Shown here piece after piece: positions 53,984 through 62,891 of a stretch of 64,000 nt of DNA. Each line of letters begins with the position of its first letter. Positions within the stretch are counted from its first letter, which is position 1. Source of the stretch: Methylopumilus sp003533095 (GTDB lineage Bacteria; Pseudomonadota; Gammaproteobacteria; Burkholderiales; Methylophilaceae). Both the position numbers and the translations under genes were made by a program. The stretch is from NCBI GenBank assembly GCA_963977845.1, contig CAXBPZ010000002.1:1-64000 (forward strand), read 5' to 3'. The notes under the pieces were generated by a model. That model saw only the letters and a list, made by a program, of their open reading frames with translations, searched no databases and was not told the origin of the DNA.

Positions 53984-54666
53984 GTTTTTATGTAAGTATT
54001 TAGCAATTGAATAAATTGATTTCTTACGATTTCTTTAGCACCAAAACTTAAAAGATGATCTGTTTTCATCTGACAGTCTATCATTTTAACCCCCATGTTT
54101 TTTAAATACCGGACAGTACACACAAATGCAATCTTGGAAGCATCTGTTTCATAATGAAACATTGATTCACCAAAGAAAACACCATCTAAAATAATTCCAT
54201 AAAGCCCGCCAACTAATTTCTCATTGATATAAATTTCAAAAGAATGGGCTATTTTCATCTGATGTAATTCTGAATAAGCGTTGATGATTCGCTGATCAAT
54301 CCAAGTGCCATCTTGATCTTTTCTTTTAACTTCACTGCAATGCTTAATGACCGATGAAAAATCCTTATCGATTTCAAATTGATAATTATTTTTTTTAACT
54401 TTCTTAAAGAGCGATGATGAAATCTTAAGATCATCAGGAAATAATACTAATCTTGGATTTGGTGACCACCATAAAATAGGTTCATTTTGATTAAACCAGG
54501 GAAAGATTCCTTGTTTATAGGCCTCAATGATTTTTTCCGCTTCGAGTGTTTTAGATATTGCGATAAGACCATTAGGTTCAATAAGCGCTTGATCAGTATT
54601 AGGAAAGGGGTCATGATTATCAAGAAAAGCGATGGAACCAAAATCAGTTTTTATCCATTGACCCAT
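53980..54666 (-). CDS. aat: Leucyl/phenylalanyl-tRNA-protein transferase
   Basis: A 228-residue GNAT-related enzyme with EAYKQGIFPWFNQNEPILWWSPNPR, GTWIDQRIINAYSELHQMKIAHSFE, and LVGGLYGIILDGVFFGESMF. It adds Leu or Phe to proteins with basic N-termini (N-degron pathway). It is upstream of bpt on the same strand and divergent from the TraB gene with a 38-base gap. Confidence 0.96.
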   Translation of the reverse strand: MGQWIKTDFGSIAFLDNHDPFPNTDQALIEPNGLIAISKTLEAEKIIEAYKQGIFPWFNQNEPILWWSPNPRLVLFPDDLKISSSLFKKVKKNNYQFEIDKDFSSVIKHCSEVKRKDQDGTWIDQRIINAYSELHQMKIAHSFEIYINEKLVGGLYGIILDGVFFGESMFHYETDASKIAFVCTVRYLKNMGVKMIDCQMKTDHLLSFGAKEIVRNQFIQLLNTYIKT

Positions 54667-54704
54667 ATGTTTTTGTGAGGAATGCTTTATTTAATTTTTA
54701 AGAT

Positions 54705-55559
54705 ATGAAACGTTTTTTAATATTAGTAATATTACTCTTAAATATCATTTCCATAGCTCATGCTAATGAGCGGGGTTTGTTTTGGAAATTAAAAGCACCC
54801 AACGGCTCAACGCATTATTTATTCGGTACGATTCATACTGATGACAATAGAATTATAAAGTTCTTACCAGTTGTAAAAAAATCGATCAGCGCATCAGATT
54901 TGCTTGTCGTAGAAATTAAACCAGATAATCACTCACAAAATCTCCTTATGAAGGATCATTCTCTGAAATCTGATTTAACAGATGATGAATTAAAGCAAAT
55001 AAAAAAACTCTCTGAGTTTCATGTCATGTATTTTGAAAATGTTATCAGAATGAAGCCTTGGCTTTTGGCTATTATTTTTGATTCGCCAAAACCTCATACT
55101 GAATTCAATCAAGATTATCTTTTGATGGCTATGGCAGAAGATTTAGATAAAGAAGTTTTAGGGATTGAGTCATCACAAGAGCATTTTGCGACAATGGATT
55201 CTTTATCTTTAGATGAGCAATTGATTATGCTTAGAGCAGTTCTTAAAAAAACAGATAAAGAAAGATTGTCTGATTACAATTCACTTATGAAAGATTATCT
55301 TTCTGCTGATTTAGATCAAATACGTCAGACCGATGAGCGATTAACAGGTAAATTATTACCAGAAGCTTTATGGGCTAAAATTAAAATACAGCTGATGGAT
55401 GAAAGAAATAAAAAAATGATTTTAAGAATTAAAGAGCTTTCAAAAGATAAACAGTTGTTTATTGCAGTTGGGGCATCTCATCTTGCAGGCCAAGATGGTT
55501 TGTTAAATCAATTAAAGCAGTCGGGATTTAAAATCACTCCTATGAAAGCATTTGAATGA
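54705..55559 (+). CDS. TraB/GumN-family protein
   Basis: A 284-residue protein with a signal peptide (residues 1-20, ending AHA-NE) and the TraB/GumN core. The start of the mature protein is GLFWKLKAPNGSTHYLFGTIHTDD, with a putative metal-binding GTIH, and the end has the LFIAVGASHLAGQDGLLNQLK motif. The family is related to Tiki-like metalloproteases; a periplasmic protease role is possible but unproven here. A methyltransferase gene follows one base after its stop. Confidence 0.9.
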   Translation: MKRFLILVILLLNIISIAHANERGLFWKLKAPNGSTHYLFGTIHTDDNRIIKFLPVVKKSISASDLLVVEIKPDNHSQNLLMKDHSLKSDLTDDELKQIKKLSEFHVMYFENVIRMKPWLLAIIFDSPKPHTEFNQDYLLMAMAEDLDKEVLGIESSQEHFATMDSLSLDEQLIMLRAVLKKTDKERLSDYNSLMKDYLSADLDQIRQTDERLTGKLLPEALWAKIKIQLMDERNKKMILRIKELSKDKQLFIAVGASHLAGQDGLLNQLKQSGFKITPMKAFE

Positions 55560-55560
55560 T

Positions 55561-56337
55561 ATGAATCGTCAAATTATTTCATCTCGGGGTAATCAGCATT
55601 TCAAACACCTAAAAAAACTTAATGAATCACCTCGCTATCGTCACGAAGTCCAGCAAACTATTCTAGATGGCATACATCTTATTGAGTCCTATGCTGAGCG
55701 CTTCGGCGCTCCTGATTCAGTAGCCTTAATCGAGGGAAGTAATATTGATAAGATTGCACCTTATCTTAATGAAGATACTCAACTATTAGAATTTCCAGCA
55801 AGTCTTTTTTCTGAAATAGCACCTGTTATATCTCCTACAGGGATATTAGCTTCTATCAACATCCCACGTATTGAAATCCCAAAAAAACAGAACTGCATTT
55901 TGTTATTAGAAGATATTCAAGATCCAGGTAATTTAGGCAGTATATTAAGATCTGCGAGCGCATCAGGTGTAGACCTTGTTTATTTATCTGATCATTGTGC
56001 TGATCTGTGGTCACCAAAAGTATTAAGAGGTGGGCAGGGTGCACATTTTCATCTTCCATGCATTGAAAAAGCAATTTTTTCTGATATTACAAAAACATTT
56101 ACTGGAAAAATTTTTGCAACAACATTAAATGGAAAGTCAATTTTCAAAGAGAATTTAAAAGGACCCGTTGCTTTTATTTTTGGTAACGAGGGGAGTGGTC
56201 TTCAATCAGAAACATTAGACTTAACTTCACATATCATTCATATACCTATGCAAAAAGGTATTGAGTCATTAAATGTTTCTGCTGCAGTTTCTGTATGTTT
56301 ATATGAAAAATATAGACAAGAACATTTTAGTGTTTAA
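55561..56337 (+). CDS. SpoU/TrmH-family RNA 2'-O-methyltransferase
   Basis: A 258-residue SPOUT methyltransferase. An N-terminal substrate-binding domain (KHLKKLNESPRYRHEVQQTILDG) is followed by the SpoU knot: LLLEDIQDPGNLGSILRSASASG, IFGNEGSGL and IPMQKGIESLNVSAAVSV. It methylates ribose in rRNA or tRNA; the target is not resolved. The ATG at 55561 is used; a TTG nine bases upstream overlaps traB. The 3' end overlaps hslO by eleven bases, tail to tail. Confidence 0.92.
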   Translation: MNRQIISSRGNQHFKHLKKLNESPRYRHEVQQTILDGIHLIESYAERFGAPDSVALIEGSNIDKIAPYLNEDTQLLEFPASLFSEIAPVISPTGILASINIPRIEIPKKQNCILLLEDIQDPGNLGSILRSASASGVDLVYLSDHCADLWSPKVLRGGQGAHFHLPCIEKAIFSDITKTFTGKIFATTLNGKSIFKENLKGPVAFIFGNEGSGLQSETLDLTSHIIHIPMQKGIESLNVSAAVSVCLYEKYRQEHFSV

Positions 56338-57214
56338 TTGAATCTTTAGATTCATTAAACACAAAATCGACTTCATCTTCCAAGTATTTATAACACTCAT
56401 TACAGAAATCACAATGAATCGTAATTGATGATTGTTCTTCGATAATAGATTTACATTCCTTTTTACCAATTAAGCGAAGCATATTTTCTACACTTTTTTT
56501 AGAACAGCTGCATGCAAATTTAGGAAAAGTTGGATCGAATAAGCGAATAGTTTCTGAAGGAAATATTGTCTGAAGAATTTCTGGAGCTTTTAACTTGGGG
56601 TGAACAAACTTAAAAGATTGAGTAGCTGATGCCACGATATTTTCCCAAGTATTTTTTGTAGTATTAGGGTCGAGCATTTCTGCTCTAGAATTAAACGGAA
56701 GCTTTTGGATTAGAAGTCCATGAAAAATACCATCTTGAGCATCAATCCATAATTTTGTTTGGATTTGTTCTGACCTTAGCATATAGTTTTCAAGAAGCTC
56801 GCTAATTGAATTTCCCTCCATAGGCACTATACCTTGATAAGGAGACTTCGCTTTTTTTTGAATTAAGGTAATCATGAAGCGACCTTCCTTAATGAGATCA
56901 ATTGGCGACAAAGATTCGATAGGACCACTCCATTTAACCGTACCTCGTATGCCCAGATTTTCATTACATTCAGCAATTAATAGTTTTAGTGGCCCATTTG
57001 TTTGAATTTGTAATGTGAGCGAGCCTTCAAGTTTTAGTGTAGAAACGAGCAGGGTACTTGCGACCATAAGTTCTCCCAATGCCATATGAAGGTTTATAGG
57101 CAATGCTTGATGCTGTGTGGCATCTTCAATCGTGTGATTTAGCCTTACGTAATTACCTCGAATATCAGTATCTTCAAAAATAAATCGGTGAAGTGTGTCT
57201 TTAGAATTTTGCAT
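56327..57214 (-). CDS. hslO: Hsp33 redox-regulated chaperone
   Basis: A 295-residue chaperone whose C-terminal zinc switch has Cys235-x-Cys237 and Cys268-x2-Cys271. Oxidation releases zinc and activates holding of unfolded proteins. The N-terminal core contains ALGELMVASTLLVSTLKLEG and LTLQIQTNGPLKLLIAECN. It is five bases after gluQRS in a three-gene minus-strand run with the DUF3301 gene. It is consistent with oxidative stress in sunlit water. Confidence 0.95.
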   Translation of the reverse strand: MQNSKDTLHRFIFEDTDIRGNYVRLNHTIEDATQHQALPINLHMALGELMVASTLLVSTLKLEGSLTLQIQTNGPLKLLIAECNENLGIRGTVKWSGPIESLSPIDLIKEGRFMITLIQKKAKSPYQGIVPMEGNSISELLENYMLRSEQIQTKLWIDAQDGIFHGLLIQKLPFNSRAEMLDPNTTKNTWENIVASATQSFKFVHPKLKAPEILQTIFPSETIRLFDPTFPKFACSCSKKSVENMLRLIGKKECKSIIEEQSSITIHCDFCNECYKYLEDEVDFVFNESKDSIKH

Positions 57215-57219
57215 AAAGT

Positions 57220-58098
57220 TTAAATTTCAATAGTTCTTATTTTAGGTACAAGTGATATATCCCATAATTGAATAGCGGTATCCCAAAAGTTTTTAAGTGT
57301 ATTTTCTTTTTCAATGACTTTAAAGTCTTGTCCAAGAAATTTAAGGCATGCAATTAAATTATCTTTTATATTTGAATGCTCTATAGGGGTAGATTGATTT
57401 TCTTTACTTAATTTTTTTTGATTGAATGTCGCAACAGGTATGTGGCTATAATTTACTGGAGGAAGGAATAATTTTTCCTGTAAATATATCTGCCTTGATG
57501 TAGAGTCAATAAGATCTGCACCCCTTAAGATAGTGTTGATATTTTGTAATGCATCATCAATCACAACTGCAAGTTGATAAGCATAAATACCATCGGATCT
57601 TTTTAAAATAAAATCACCAAAATCTCTTAAGATATTTTGTTCAATAGCACCTTGGATCTTATCTTTAAATGCTATACAAACATCCTCTACTTTAATTCTT
57701 AAAGCATGATGTAGTGAACCCAATTTCTTATCTCTACATGTTCCAGGGTAAATCATGCCATCTATGCCTGTTATTGCTGAATCAGCAATTTCTTTTCTGC
57801 TACATTCGCAATAATAAGTATTTTCATTTTGATTTAAATTGGAGATATAGTTTTCGTAAATATCGATTCGATGACTTTGATAAATGATTTCATCGTCCCA
57901 CTGAAAACCATGTTGATGAAGTGTATCTATAATAGCCTTATCGCTATCTTTAACTACTCTTGGTTGATCGAGATCTTCCATTCTAACTTTCCAGAGACCT
58001 TCGTGATGTTTTGCATCAAGATAACTAGCGACCGCTGTAACAAGCGATCCAAAATGCATTGGACCTGTAGGAGATGGTGCAAATCGACCTATATACAT
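57220..58098 (-). CDS. gluQ: Glutamyl-Q tRNA(Asp) synthetase
   Basis: A 292-residue class I synthetase fragment related to GluRS but lacking the anticodon domain. RFAPSPTGPMHFGSLVTA contains the HIGH-like site, YYCECSRKEI and YPGTC give zinc ligands, and QKKLSKENQS is the KMSKS equivalent. It attaches glutamate to queuosine in tRNA(Asp). It abuts the DUF3301 gene and precedes hslO. Confidence 0.95.
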   Translation of the reverse strand: MYIGRFAPSPTGPMHFGSLVTAVASYLDAKHHEGLWKVRMEDLDQPRVVKDSDKAIIDTLHQHGFQWDDEIIYQSHRIDIYENYISNLNQNENTYYCECSRKEIADSAITGIDGMIYPGTCRDKKLGSLHHALRIKVEDVCIAFKDKIQGAIEQNILRDFGDFILKRSDGIYAYQLAVVIDDALQNINTILRGADLIDSTSRQIYLQEKLFLPPVNYSHIPVATFNQKKLSKENQSTPIEHSNIKDNLIACLKFLGQDFKVIEKENTLKNFWDTAIQLWDISLVPKIRTIEI

Positions 58099-58413
58099 TT
58101 AAGAGATGGGGTTGATATAAGGTGGAATATGCCAATTATGTAAATCTTTACCTAAAAGAAAAAGGTTACATTTGATGCGGTCATTTGTGGAGCTACTCAC
58201 CATAAATTCATAACACCTTAATATAGCAATTTGTCCTTTTTCATTGCGTTTCAATCTAATTTTTTCGCAGGCAACAGTTTCATCTAAGAATTGAAGATCA
58301 AATTGTTGTGATAGATTTTTGCCAAGTTGAATAGCTAATTCGCGTTTTGAGATTGTATCAATCCAAAACCAAGCAATGAGAATGATTAATGTAAGAAGGC
58401 TGTATTCCAGCAT
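58099..58413 (-). CDS. DUF3301 family protein
   Basis: A 104-residue protein with one N-terminal membrane segment (about 4-18) followed by a soluble part with the order ...DTISKRELAIQLGKNLSQQF, LQFLDETVACEKIRLKRNEKGQIAILRCYEF, typical of DUF3301. The function is unknown. The stop codon abuts the gluQ start. It is transcribed first in the DUF3301-gluQ-hslO run. Confidence 0.8.
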   Translation of the reverse strand: MLEYSLLTLIILIAWFWIDTISKRELAIQLGKNLSQQFDLQFLDETVACEKIRLKRNEKGQIAILRCYEFMVSSSTNDRIKCNLFLLGKDLHNWHIPPYINPIS

Positions 58414-58482
58414 AGACTTTTATAAAAAATCGATTTTAATATCTTAAACATGGTTAAAGAGACTTTGAATGATTATTTTGAC

Positions 58483-58497
58483 GCATTCTATAAGTGC
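58483..58497. promoter_or_regulatory. NtrC-like dyad 1 upstream of amt
   Basis: GCAT-N7-GTGC, preceded by C and followed by A, one mismatch from the NtrC core GCAC-N7-GTGC. It lies about 154 bases before the amt start and 39 bases from the second dyad. Confidence 0.4.
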
Positions 58498-58520
58498 ATC
58501 AAAATTTGAATTCACATAAA

Positions 58521-58537
58521 TGCACACAAATAGTGCT
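58521..58537. promoter_or_regulatory. NtrC-like dyad 2 upstream of amt
   Basis: TGCAC-N7-GTGC matches the NtrC consensus core exactly on both half-sites (GCAC at 58522-58525, GTGC at 58533-58536). It fits nitrogen control of an ammonium transporter. A sigma-54 -24/-12 element (GG-N10-GC) was not found between it and the gene. Confidence 0.5.
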
Positions 58538-58650
58538 TAAAAGTAGAATAATTCATAAATTTTAAGATAAAAAATTCACAATCTCTAATTTCTATTCTTT
58601 TTTATATAAAATTAGGCTTAATTTAATATTAAAGACAAGGAACTCCGATT

Positions 58651-59841
58651 ATGGATAACTTAATTGGTGCAAATGATGTGTTATTTGTTTTATTAGGCGC
58701 GATTATGGTGCTTGCGATGCATGCAGGTTTCGCATTTTTAGAAGTAGGTACGGTTCGTCATAAAAACCAGGTCAATGCGCTAGTTAAAATCCTTGTTGAT
58801 TTTTCTGTATCGACACTGGCTTATTTTTTTATTGGCTATGGTATCGCTTATGGGGTTAGTTTCTTGTCTCCTGCAGAAACATTGTCTGCCAAAAATGGCT
58901 ATGAGCTCGTAAAGTTTTTTTTCTTACTTACTTTTGCTGCTGCAATTCCTGCCATTATTTCTGGAGGCATTGCTGAAAGAGCTAAATTTAATTCACAATT
59001 AGCAGCCACTTTTGCTTTGGTAGGATTTGTGTATCCGTTATTTGAAGGTATTGCTTGGAATAATCATTTGGGTGTTCAATCTTTTCTTGAAGGTAATTTT
59101 GGATTTAAATTTCATGACTTTGCAGGATCGGTGGTTGTGCATGCGATGGGAGGTTGGATTGCTTTAGCTGCCGTTTTATTACTTGGAGCGAGGTATGGAA
59201 GATATAGTAAGGATGGAAGGCTCCATGCATACCCACCATCAAATATCCCGTTTCTAGCATTAGGTGCTTGGATTTTAACTGTAGGTTGGTTTGGCTTTAA
59301 TGTAATGTCAGCGCAAACCGCCACTGGTATTTCAGGCTTAGTTGCAATGAATTCTCTCATGGCACTTGTAGGCGGTACGATCGCATCACTCATTATTGGA
59401 AAAAATGACCCTGGTTTTATCCATAATGGCCCACTTGCAGGCCTTGTTGCTGTTTGTGCAGGGTCAGATATTTTTCACCCCATTGGCGCTCTTATTACAG
59501 GTTTTGTAGCAGGTATTCTTTTTGTTTGGGCTTTTACACTTACACAAAATCGTTTAAAAATTGATGATGTATTGGGGGTATGGCCATTACATGGACTTTG
59601 TGGGGCCTGGGGTGGTATTGCAGCTGGCATTTTCGGATCCACTTATTTTGGTGGTATGGGCGGTGTGAGTTTTACATCTCAACTCATTGGGACTTTATTG
59701 GGTATCGGTATTGCGCTTCTAGGAGGCTTTCTAGTTTATGGCATCATTAAGTATTTCTTCGGTATTCGATTAAGTCAAGAAGAAGAATTTAATGGCGCAG
59801 ATATTTCGATTCATAAAATTGCAGCTAATACAGAAGATTAA
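58651..59841 (+). CDS. amt: Ammonium transporter (Amt family)
   Basis: A 396-residue channel with about eleven membrane segments. MHAGFAFLEVGTVRHKNQVN, FAAAIPAIISGGIAERAKF, HAMGGWIALAAVLLLGARYGR, and the second pore-region His in PLHGLCGAWGG are visible. There is no cleaved signal peptide; the first segment begins at about residue 8. Amt moves ammonia/ammonium into the cell. No glnK is adjacent, unlike the common glnK-amtB pair. The upstream NtrC-like dyads suggest nitrogen-status control. Confidence 0.95.
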   Translation: MDNLIGANDVLFVLLGAIMVLAMHAGFAFLEVGTVRHKNQVNALVKILVDFSVSTLAYFFIGYGIAYGVSFLSPAETLSAKNGYELVKFFFLLTFAAAIPAIISGGIAERAKFNSQLAATFALVGFVYPLFEGIAWNNHLGVQSFLEGNFGFKFHDFAGSVVVHAMGGWIALAAVLLLGARYGRYSKDGRLHAYPPSNIPFLALGAWILTVGWFGFNVMSAQTATGISGLVAMNSLMALVGGTIASLIIGKNDPGFIHNGPLAGLVAVCAGSDIFHPIGALITGFVAGILFVWAFTLTQNRLKIDDVLGVWPLHGLCGAWGGIAAGIFGSTYFGGMGGVSFTSQLIGTLLGIGIALLGGFLVYGIIKYFFGIRLSQEEEFNGADISIHKIAANTED

Positions 59842-59871
59842 ACCTATCTTTTAAAAGCATGATATGAGGCC

Positions 59872-60567
59872 ATGTTAAAATTTGTCATGGCCAAATTTCA
59901 TGTCATTATTCCTGCGGCGGGTTTAGGTTCCAGAATGGGTTTGGAAAAGCCCAAACAATACCTTTCAATGCATAAACAAACGCTGATTGAAAGAGTAATT
60001 CGAGTTTTTGATAATATTTCACTTGTTAATTCAATTCATATAGCACTTCACCCTAATGATGAAATTTGGAAAGAACTTAATCTTTCTTTTTCATCTAAAG
60101 TCAGTATTCATTACTGTGGTGGCGAATCTCGAGCAGAAACAGTGCTTAATACATTACAAACAATAAAAGATCATGCAGATAACAGCGATTGGGTTTTGGT
60201 TCATGACGCGGCTCGTCCTGGGATAGAAGAAAAGGATGTGGAGCGTTTAATACATGCATTAAAAGATGATTTAGTGGGCGGACTTATGGCTTACCCGCTA
60301 GCGGATACTATAAAAAAATCTGACGAAGAAAATAGGGTAGTTGAATCTCCTTCAAGAGAACATTTATGGCAAGCACAAACACCGCAGATGTATAGATATA
60401 AAATGTTAAGAGATGCGTTAGAAAAATTTGATGGAACGCCAACTGATGAATCTCAAGCAATTGAACGTTTAGGTGAGAAGCCTAAATTAATTAAAGGTAA
60501 TTTTAAGAATTTTAAAGTTACTTACCCTGAGGATCTTAATATCCTTGAGCAGTTAATAAAAAAATAG
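59872..60567 (+). CDS. ispD: 2-C-methyl-D-erythritol 4-phosphate cytidylyltransferase
   Basis: A 231-residue enzyme of the MEP isoprenoid pathway. FHVIIPAAGLGSRMGLEKPKQY binds CTP, and VLVHDAARPGI and WQAQTPQMYR are intact. The frame starts at ATG 59872 with GAGG only two bases upstream; an internal ATG at 59887 gives the usual family N-terminus, so five residues are uncertain. It is nine bases upstream of ispF. Often ispDF follows ftsB; here they are 37 kb apart. Confidence 0.95.
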   Translation: MLKFVMAKFHVIIPAAGLGSRMGLEKPKQYLSMHKQTLIERVIRVFDNISLVNSIHIALHPNDEIWKELNLSFSSKVSIHYCGGESRAETVLNTLQTIKDHADNSDWVLVHDAARPGIEEKDVERLIHALKDDLVGGLMAYPLADTIKKSDEENRVVESPSREHLWQAQTPQMYRYKMLRDALEKFDGTPTDESQAIERLGEKPKLIKGNFKNFKVTYPEDLNILEQLIKK

Positions 60568-60576
60568 GCATTTACT

Positions 60577-61053
60577 ATGATAAAAGTCGGACAAGGTTTT
60601 GATGTTCACCAATTAGTGAACGGAAGAAAATGTATCATTGGTGGTGTTGATATTCCATTTAATAAAGGTCTAGAAGGCCATTCAGATGCAGACGTTCTTC
60701 TTCATGCAATATCTGATGCCATCCTGGGTGCGGCTGGCTTAGGTGATATTGGAAAACATTTCCCAAATACAGATCCTCTTATTAAAGATATCAATTCAAG
60801 AGAAATATTAAAAAAAGCAATTTTACTGCTTCAGCAAAAAAAATATTCCATTGTGAATATTGATGCTACCGTGATTTGCGAGTTACCAAAACTATCCCCT
60901 TACATTGATCAAATTAAAAAAAATATTGCATTGGATTGCAATATAGATATAGATCAAATCAATATTAAAGCGACCACTACCGAAAAGCTTGGATTTACTG
61001 GAAGAGGTGAAGGTATTGCAGCTCAAGCTATTTGTCTAATTGAGTCTAACTAG
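60577..61053 (+). CDS. ispF: 2-C-methyl-D-erythritol 2,4-cyclodiphosphate synthase
   Basis: A 158-residue zinc enzyme with IKVGQGFDVHQLVNG (metal ligands Asp and His), LEGHSDADVLLHAISDAILGAAGLGDIG, and the C-terminal KATTTEKLGFTGRGEGIA. It forms the cyclic diphosphate in isoprenoid synthesis. It directly follows ispD and precedes the ABC exporter by eight bases. Confidence 0.97.
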   Translation: MIKVGQGFDVHQLVNGRKCIIGGVDIPFNKGLEGHSDADVLLHAISDAILGAAGLGDIGKHFPNTDPLIKDINSREILKKAILLLQQKKYSIVNIDATVICELPKLSPYIDQIKKNIALDCNIDIDQINIKATTTEKLGFTGRGEGIAAQAICLIESN

Positions 61054-61061
61054 GCTCTTCC

Positions 61062-62891
61062 ATGTTTAAGTATTTTGAAAAACTACTTAATCCATTCCCT
61101 GAAGATTTTTTAGTCACACCACCTAAAACACTTTTGCCATTTGTTTGGTTATGTACAAAAAATCTTAGGTGGTTAATTTTATGTATGGCTTTATTAACAG
61201 CTTTCATAGGAAGTTTTGAAGCTGTTTTATTTTCATACATGGGATCACTTATCGATTTATTAAATCATTCAAATCGTAATGATTTTTTGAATCAACATTT
61301 ATCTATGTTGTTATCAGCTGCACTTATTTTAATCTTGAGTACGTTTCTTATTTTATTTCAAACACTAATTAAGCATCAAGCTCTTGCTGGCACTTTTCCT
61401 ATGCGAATGCGTTGGAATTTTCACCGTTTACTTCTTAATCAAAGCATGAATTTTTATCATAATGAATTTGCAGGAAGAGTTGCTGCAAAAGTTATGCAAA
61501 CAGCACTTGCTGTTAGAGATTTATGGTTCATATTGGCCGATATATTGATCTATGTCGTCATTTATTTTCTGACTATGATTTTAGTTATTGGTAAATTTAA
61601 TTATGTATTGATGCTTCCTTTTGTTGGATGGGTAATGTTTTATATTTTAGCTTTAATTTATTTTGTACCTCGTTTAAGTAAGCTATCAAGAAATCAAGCC
61701 GATGCTAGATCTCTCATGACAGGAAGAATTACAGATGCTTATACCAATATAAGTACAATCAAACTCTTTTCTCACGCAGGACGAGAAGCAAACTTTGCAA
61801 AAGTGGCAATGAAGGAATTTTTATTAAGTGTAAATAAACAAATGCGACTTGTAAGTTGGATTGAAATTATTAACCACTTATTAAGTATGCTTTTAGTGAT
61901 TGGAACTGCTATGGCCGCAATTTGGCTTTGGTCAAGCAATGAGATTATGGTTGGCGTGATTGCAACTTCAACTGCAATGGCCCTTAGGTTAAATGGTATA
62001 TCGCATTGGGTAATGTGGGAAATGACATCGCTATATGAACAAATAGGTATCCTTCAAGATGGACTCAATACACTCTCAATGCACCAAGAGATTAAAGATA
62101 AAAAAAATGCAAAAGATCTTCTAATAAAGAAAGCGTCAGTTTCATTTCAAAATATAGTTTTTAACTATCCTGCTCAAAAAAAATCTGTTATTACTAATTT
62201 TTCTCTACATATCAAGCCTGGAGAAAAAGTTGGATTAGTTGGAAGATCAGGCTCAGGTAAATCTACGCTCGTAAATTTATTATTGAGATTTTATGATCTT
62301 AAATCGGGCGTGATTATGATCGATAATCAGGATATCTCTGGAATAAAACAAAATAGCTTAAGAGAAAAAATAGGTATGGTGACACAGGATACTTCTCTTC
62401 TTCATCGTTCCGTTAAAGATAATATTGCTTATGGTAGGCCTAAGGCAACTCAAAATGAAATTATACGTGCAGCAAAAAGAGCAAAAGCACACGATTTTAT
62501 AATGCAACTAGAAGATAATTTTCATAGAAAAGGATATGAAGCTCATGTGGGTGAGAGAGGTGTTAAATTATCTGGTGGTCAAAGACAGCGCATATCTATT
62601 GCACGAGTGATGCTTAAAGATGCTCCAATATTATTGTTGGATGAGGCAACAAGCGCACTCGATTCGGAAATTGAAGTCGTAATTCAACAAAGTCTCTACC
62701 AGCTTATGGAAGGTAAAACAGTCATTGCTATAGCACATCGTTTATCTACAATTGCAAAAATGGATAGGCTTATTGTCATTGATAAAGGAAGAATTATTGA
62801 AGAAGGTAGTCATGCCAAACTTATTAAAAAGAATGGTTTATACGCAAGACTTTGGAAGCATCAAAGTGGTGGATTCCTTGGAAAAGCCTAG
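61062..62891 (+). CDS. ABC exporter, fused permease/ATPase
   Basis: A 609-residue half-transporter. Membrane domain residues ~1-330 contain six segments; the ATPase domain has Walker A GRSGSGKS at 394-401, signature LSGGQRQ, Walker B ILLLDEATS, and the switch His in AIAHRLS. It resembles the MsbA/multidrug exporter class, probably working as a homodimer. The substrate is unknown; lipid or drug export are possibilities. Its last four bases overlap the convergent Smr gene. Confidence 0.9.
   Translation: MFKYFEKLLNPFPEDFLVTPPKTLLPFVWLCTKNLRWLILCMALLTAFIGSFEAVLFSYMGSLIDLLNHSNRNDFLNQHLSMLLSAALILILSTFLILFQTLIKHQALAGTFPMRMRWNFHRLLLNQSMNFYHNEFAGRVAAKVMQTALAVRDLWFILADILIYVVIYFLTMILVIGKFNYVLMLPFVGWVMFYILALIYFVPRLSKLSRNQADARSLMTGRITDAYTNISTIKLFSHAGREANFAKVAMKEFLLSVNKQMRLVSWIEIINHLLSMLLVIGTAMAAIWLWSSNEIMVGVIATSTAMALRLNGISHWVMWEMTSLYEQIGILQDGLNTLSMHQEIKDKKNAKDLLIKKASVSFQNIVFNYPAQKKSVITNFSLHIKPGEKVGLVGRSGSGKSTLVNLLLRFYDLKSGVIMIDNQDISGIKQNSLREKIGMVTQDTSLLHRSVKDNIAYGRPKATQNEIIRAAKRAKAHDFIMQLEDNFHRKGYEAHVGERGVKLSGGQRQRISIARVMLKDAPILLLDEATSALDSEIEVVIQQSLYQLMEGKTVIAIAHRLSTIAKMDRLIVIDKGRIIEEGSHAKLIKKNGLYARLWKHQSGGFLGKA

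Larger units (their letters stand above)
58414..58650 (+). promoter_or_regulatory. amt upstream region
   Basis: A 237-base AT-rich gap between divergent genes with two NtrC-like dyads. A possible sigma-70 -10 element (TATAAA, 58605-58610) has a poor -35 (58582-58587), as expected for an activator-dependent promoter. A ribosome site (AAGGA) precedes amt. No ORF or RNA gene is seen. Confidence 0.45.

Noticed and set aside
55552..55560. TTG start for the RNA methyltransferase
   Set aside because: It would overlap traB, and an ATG follows one base after the traB stop with the same frame.
58538..58650. Sigma-54 promoter for amt
   Set aside because: Searched by eye for GG-N10-GC (TGGCAC-N5-TTGC); none found between the NtrC-like dyad and the start codon.
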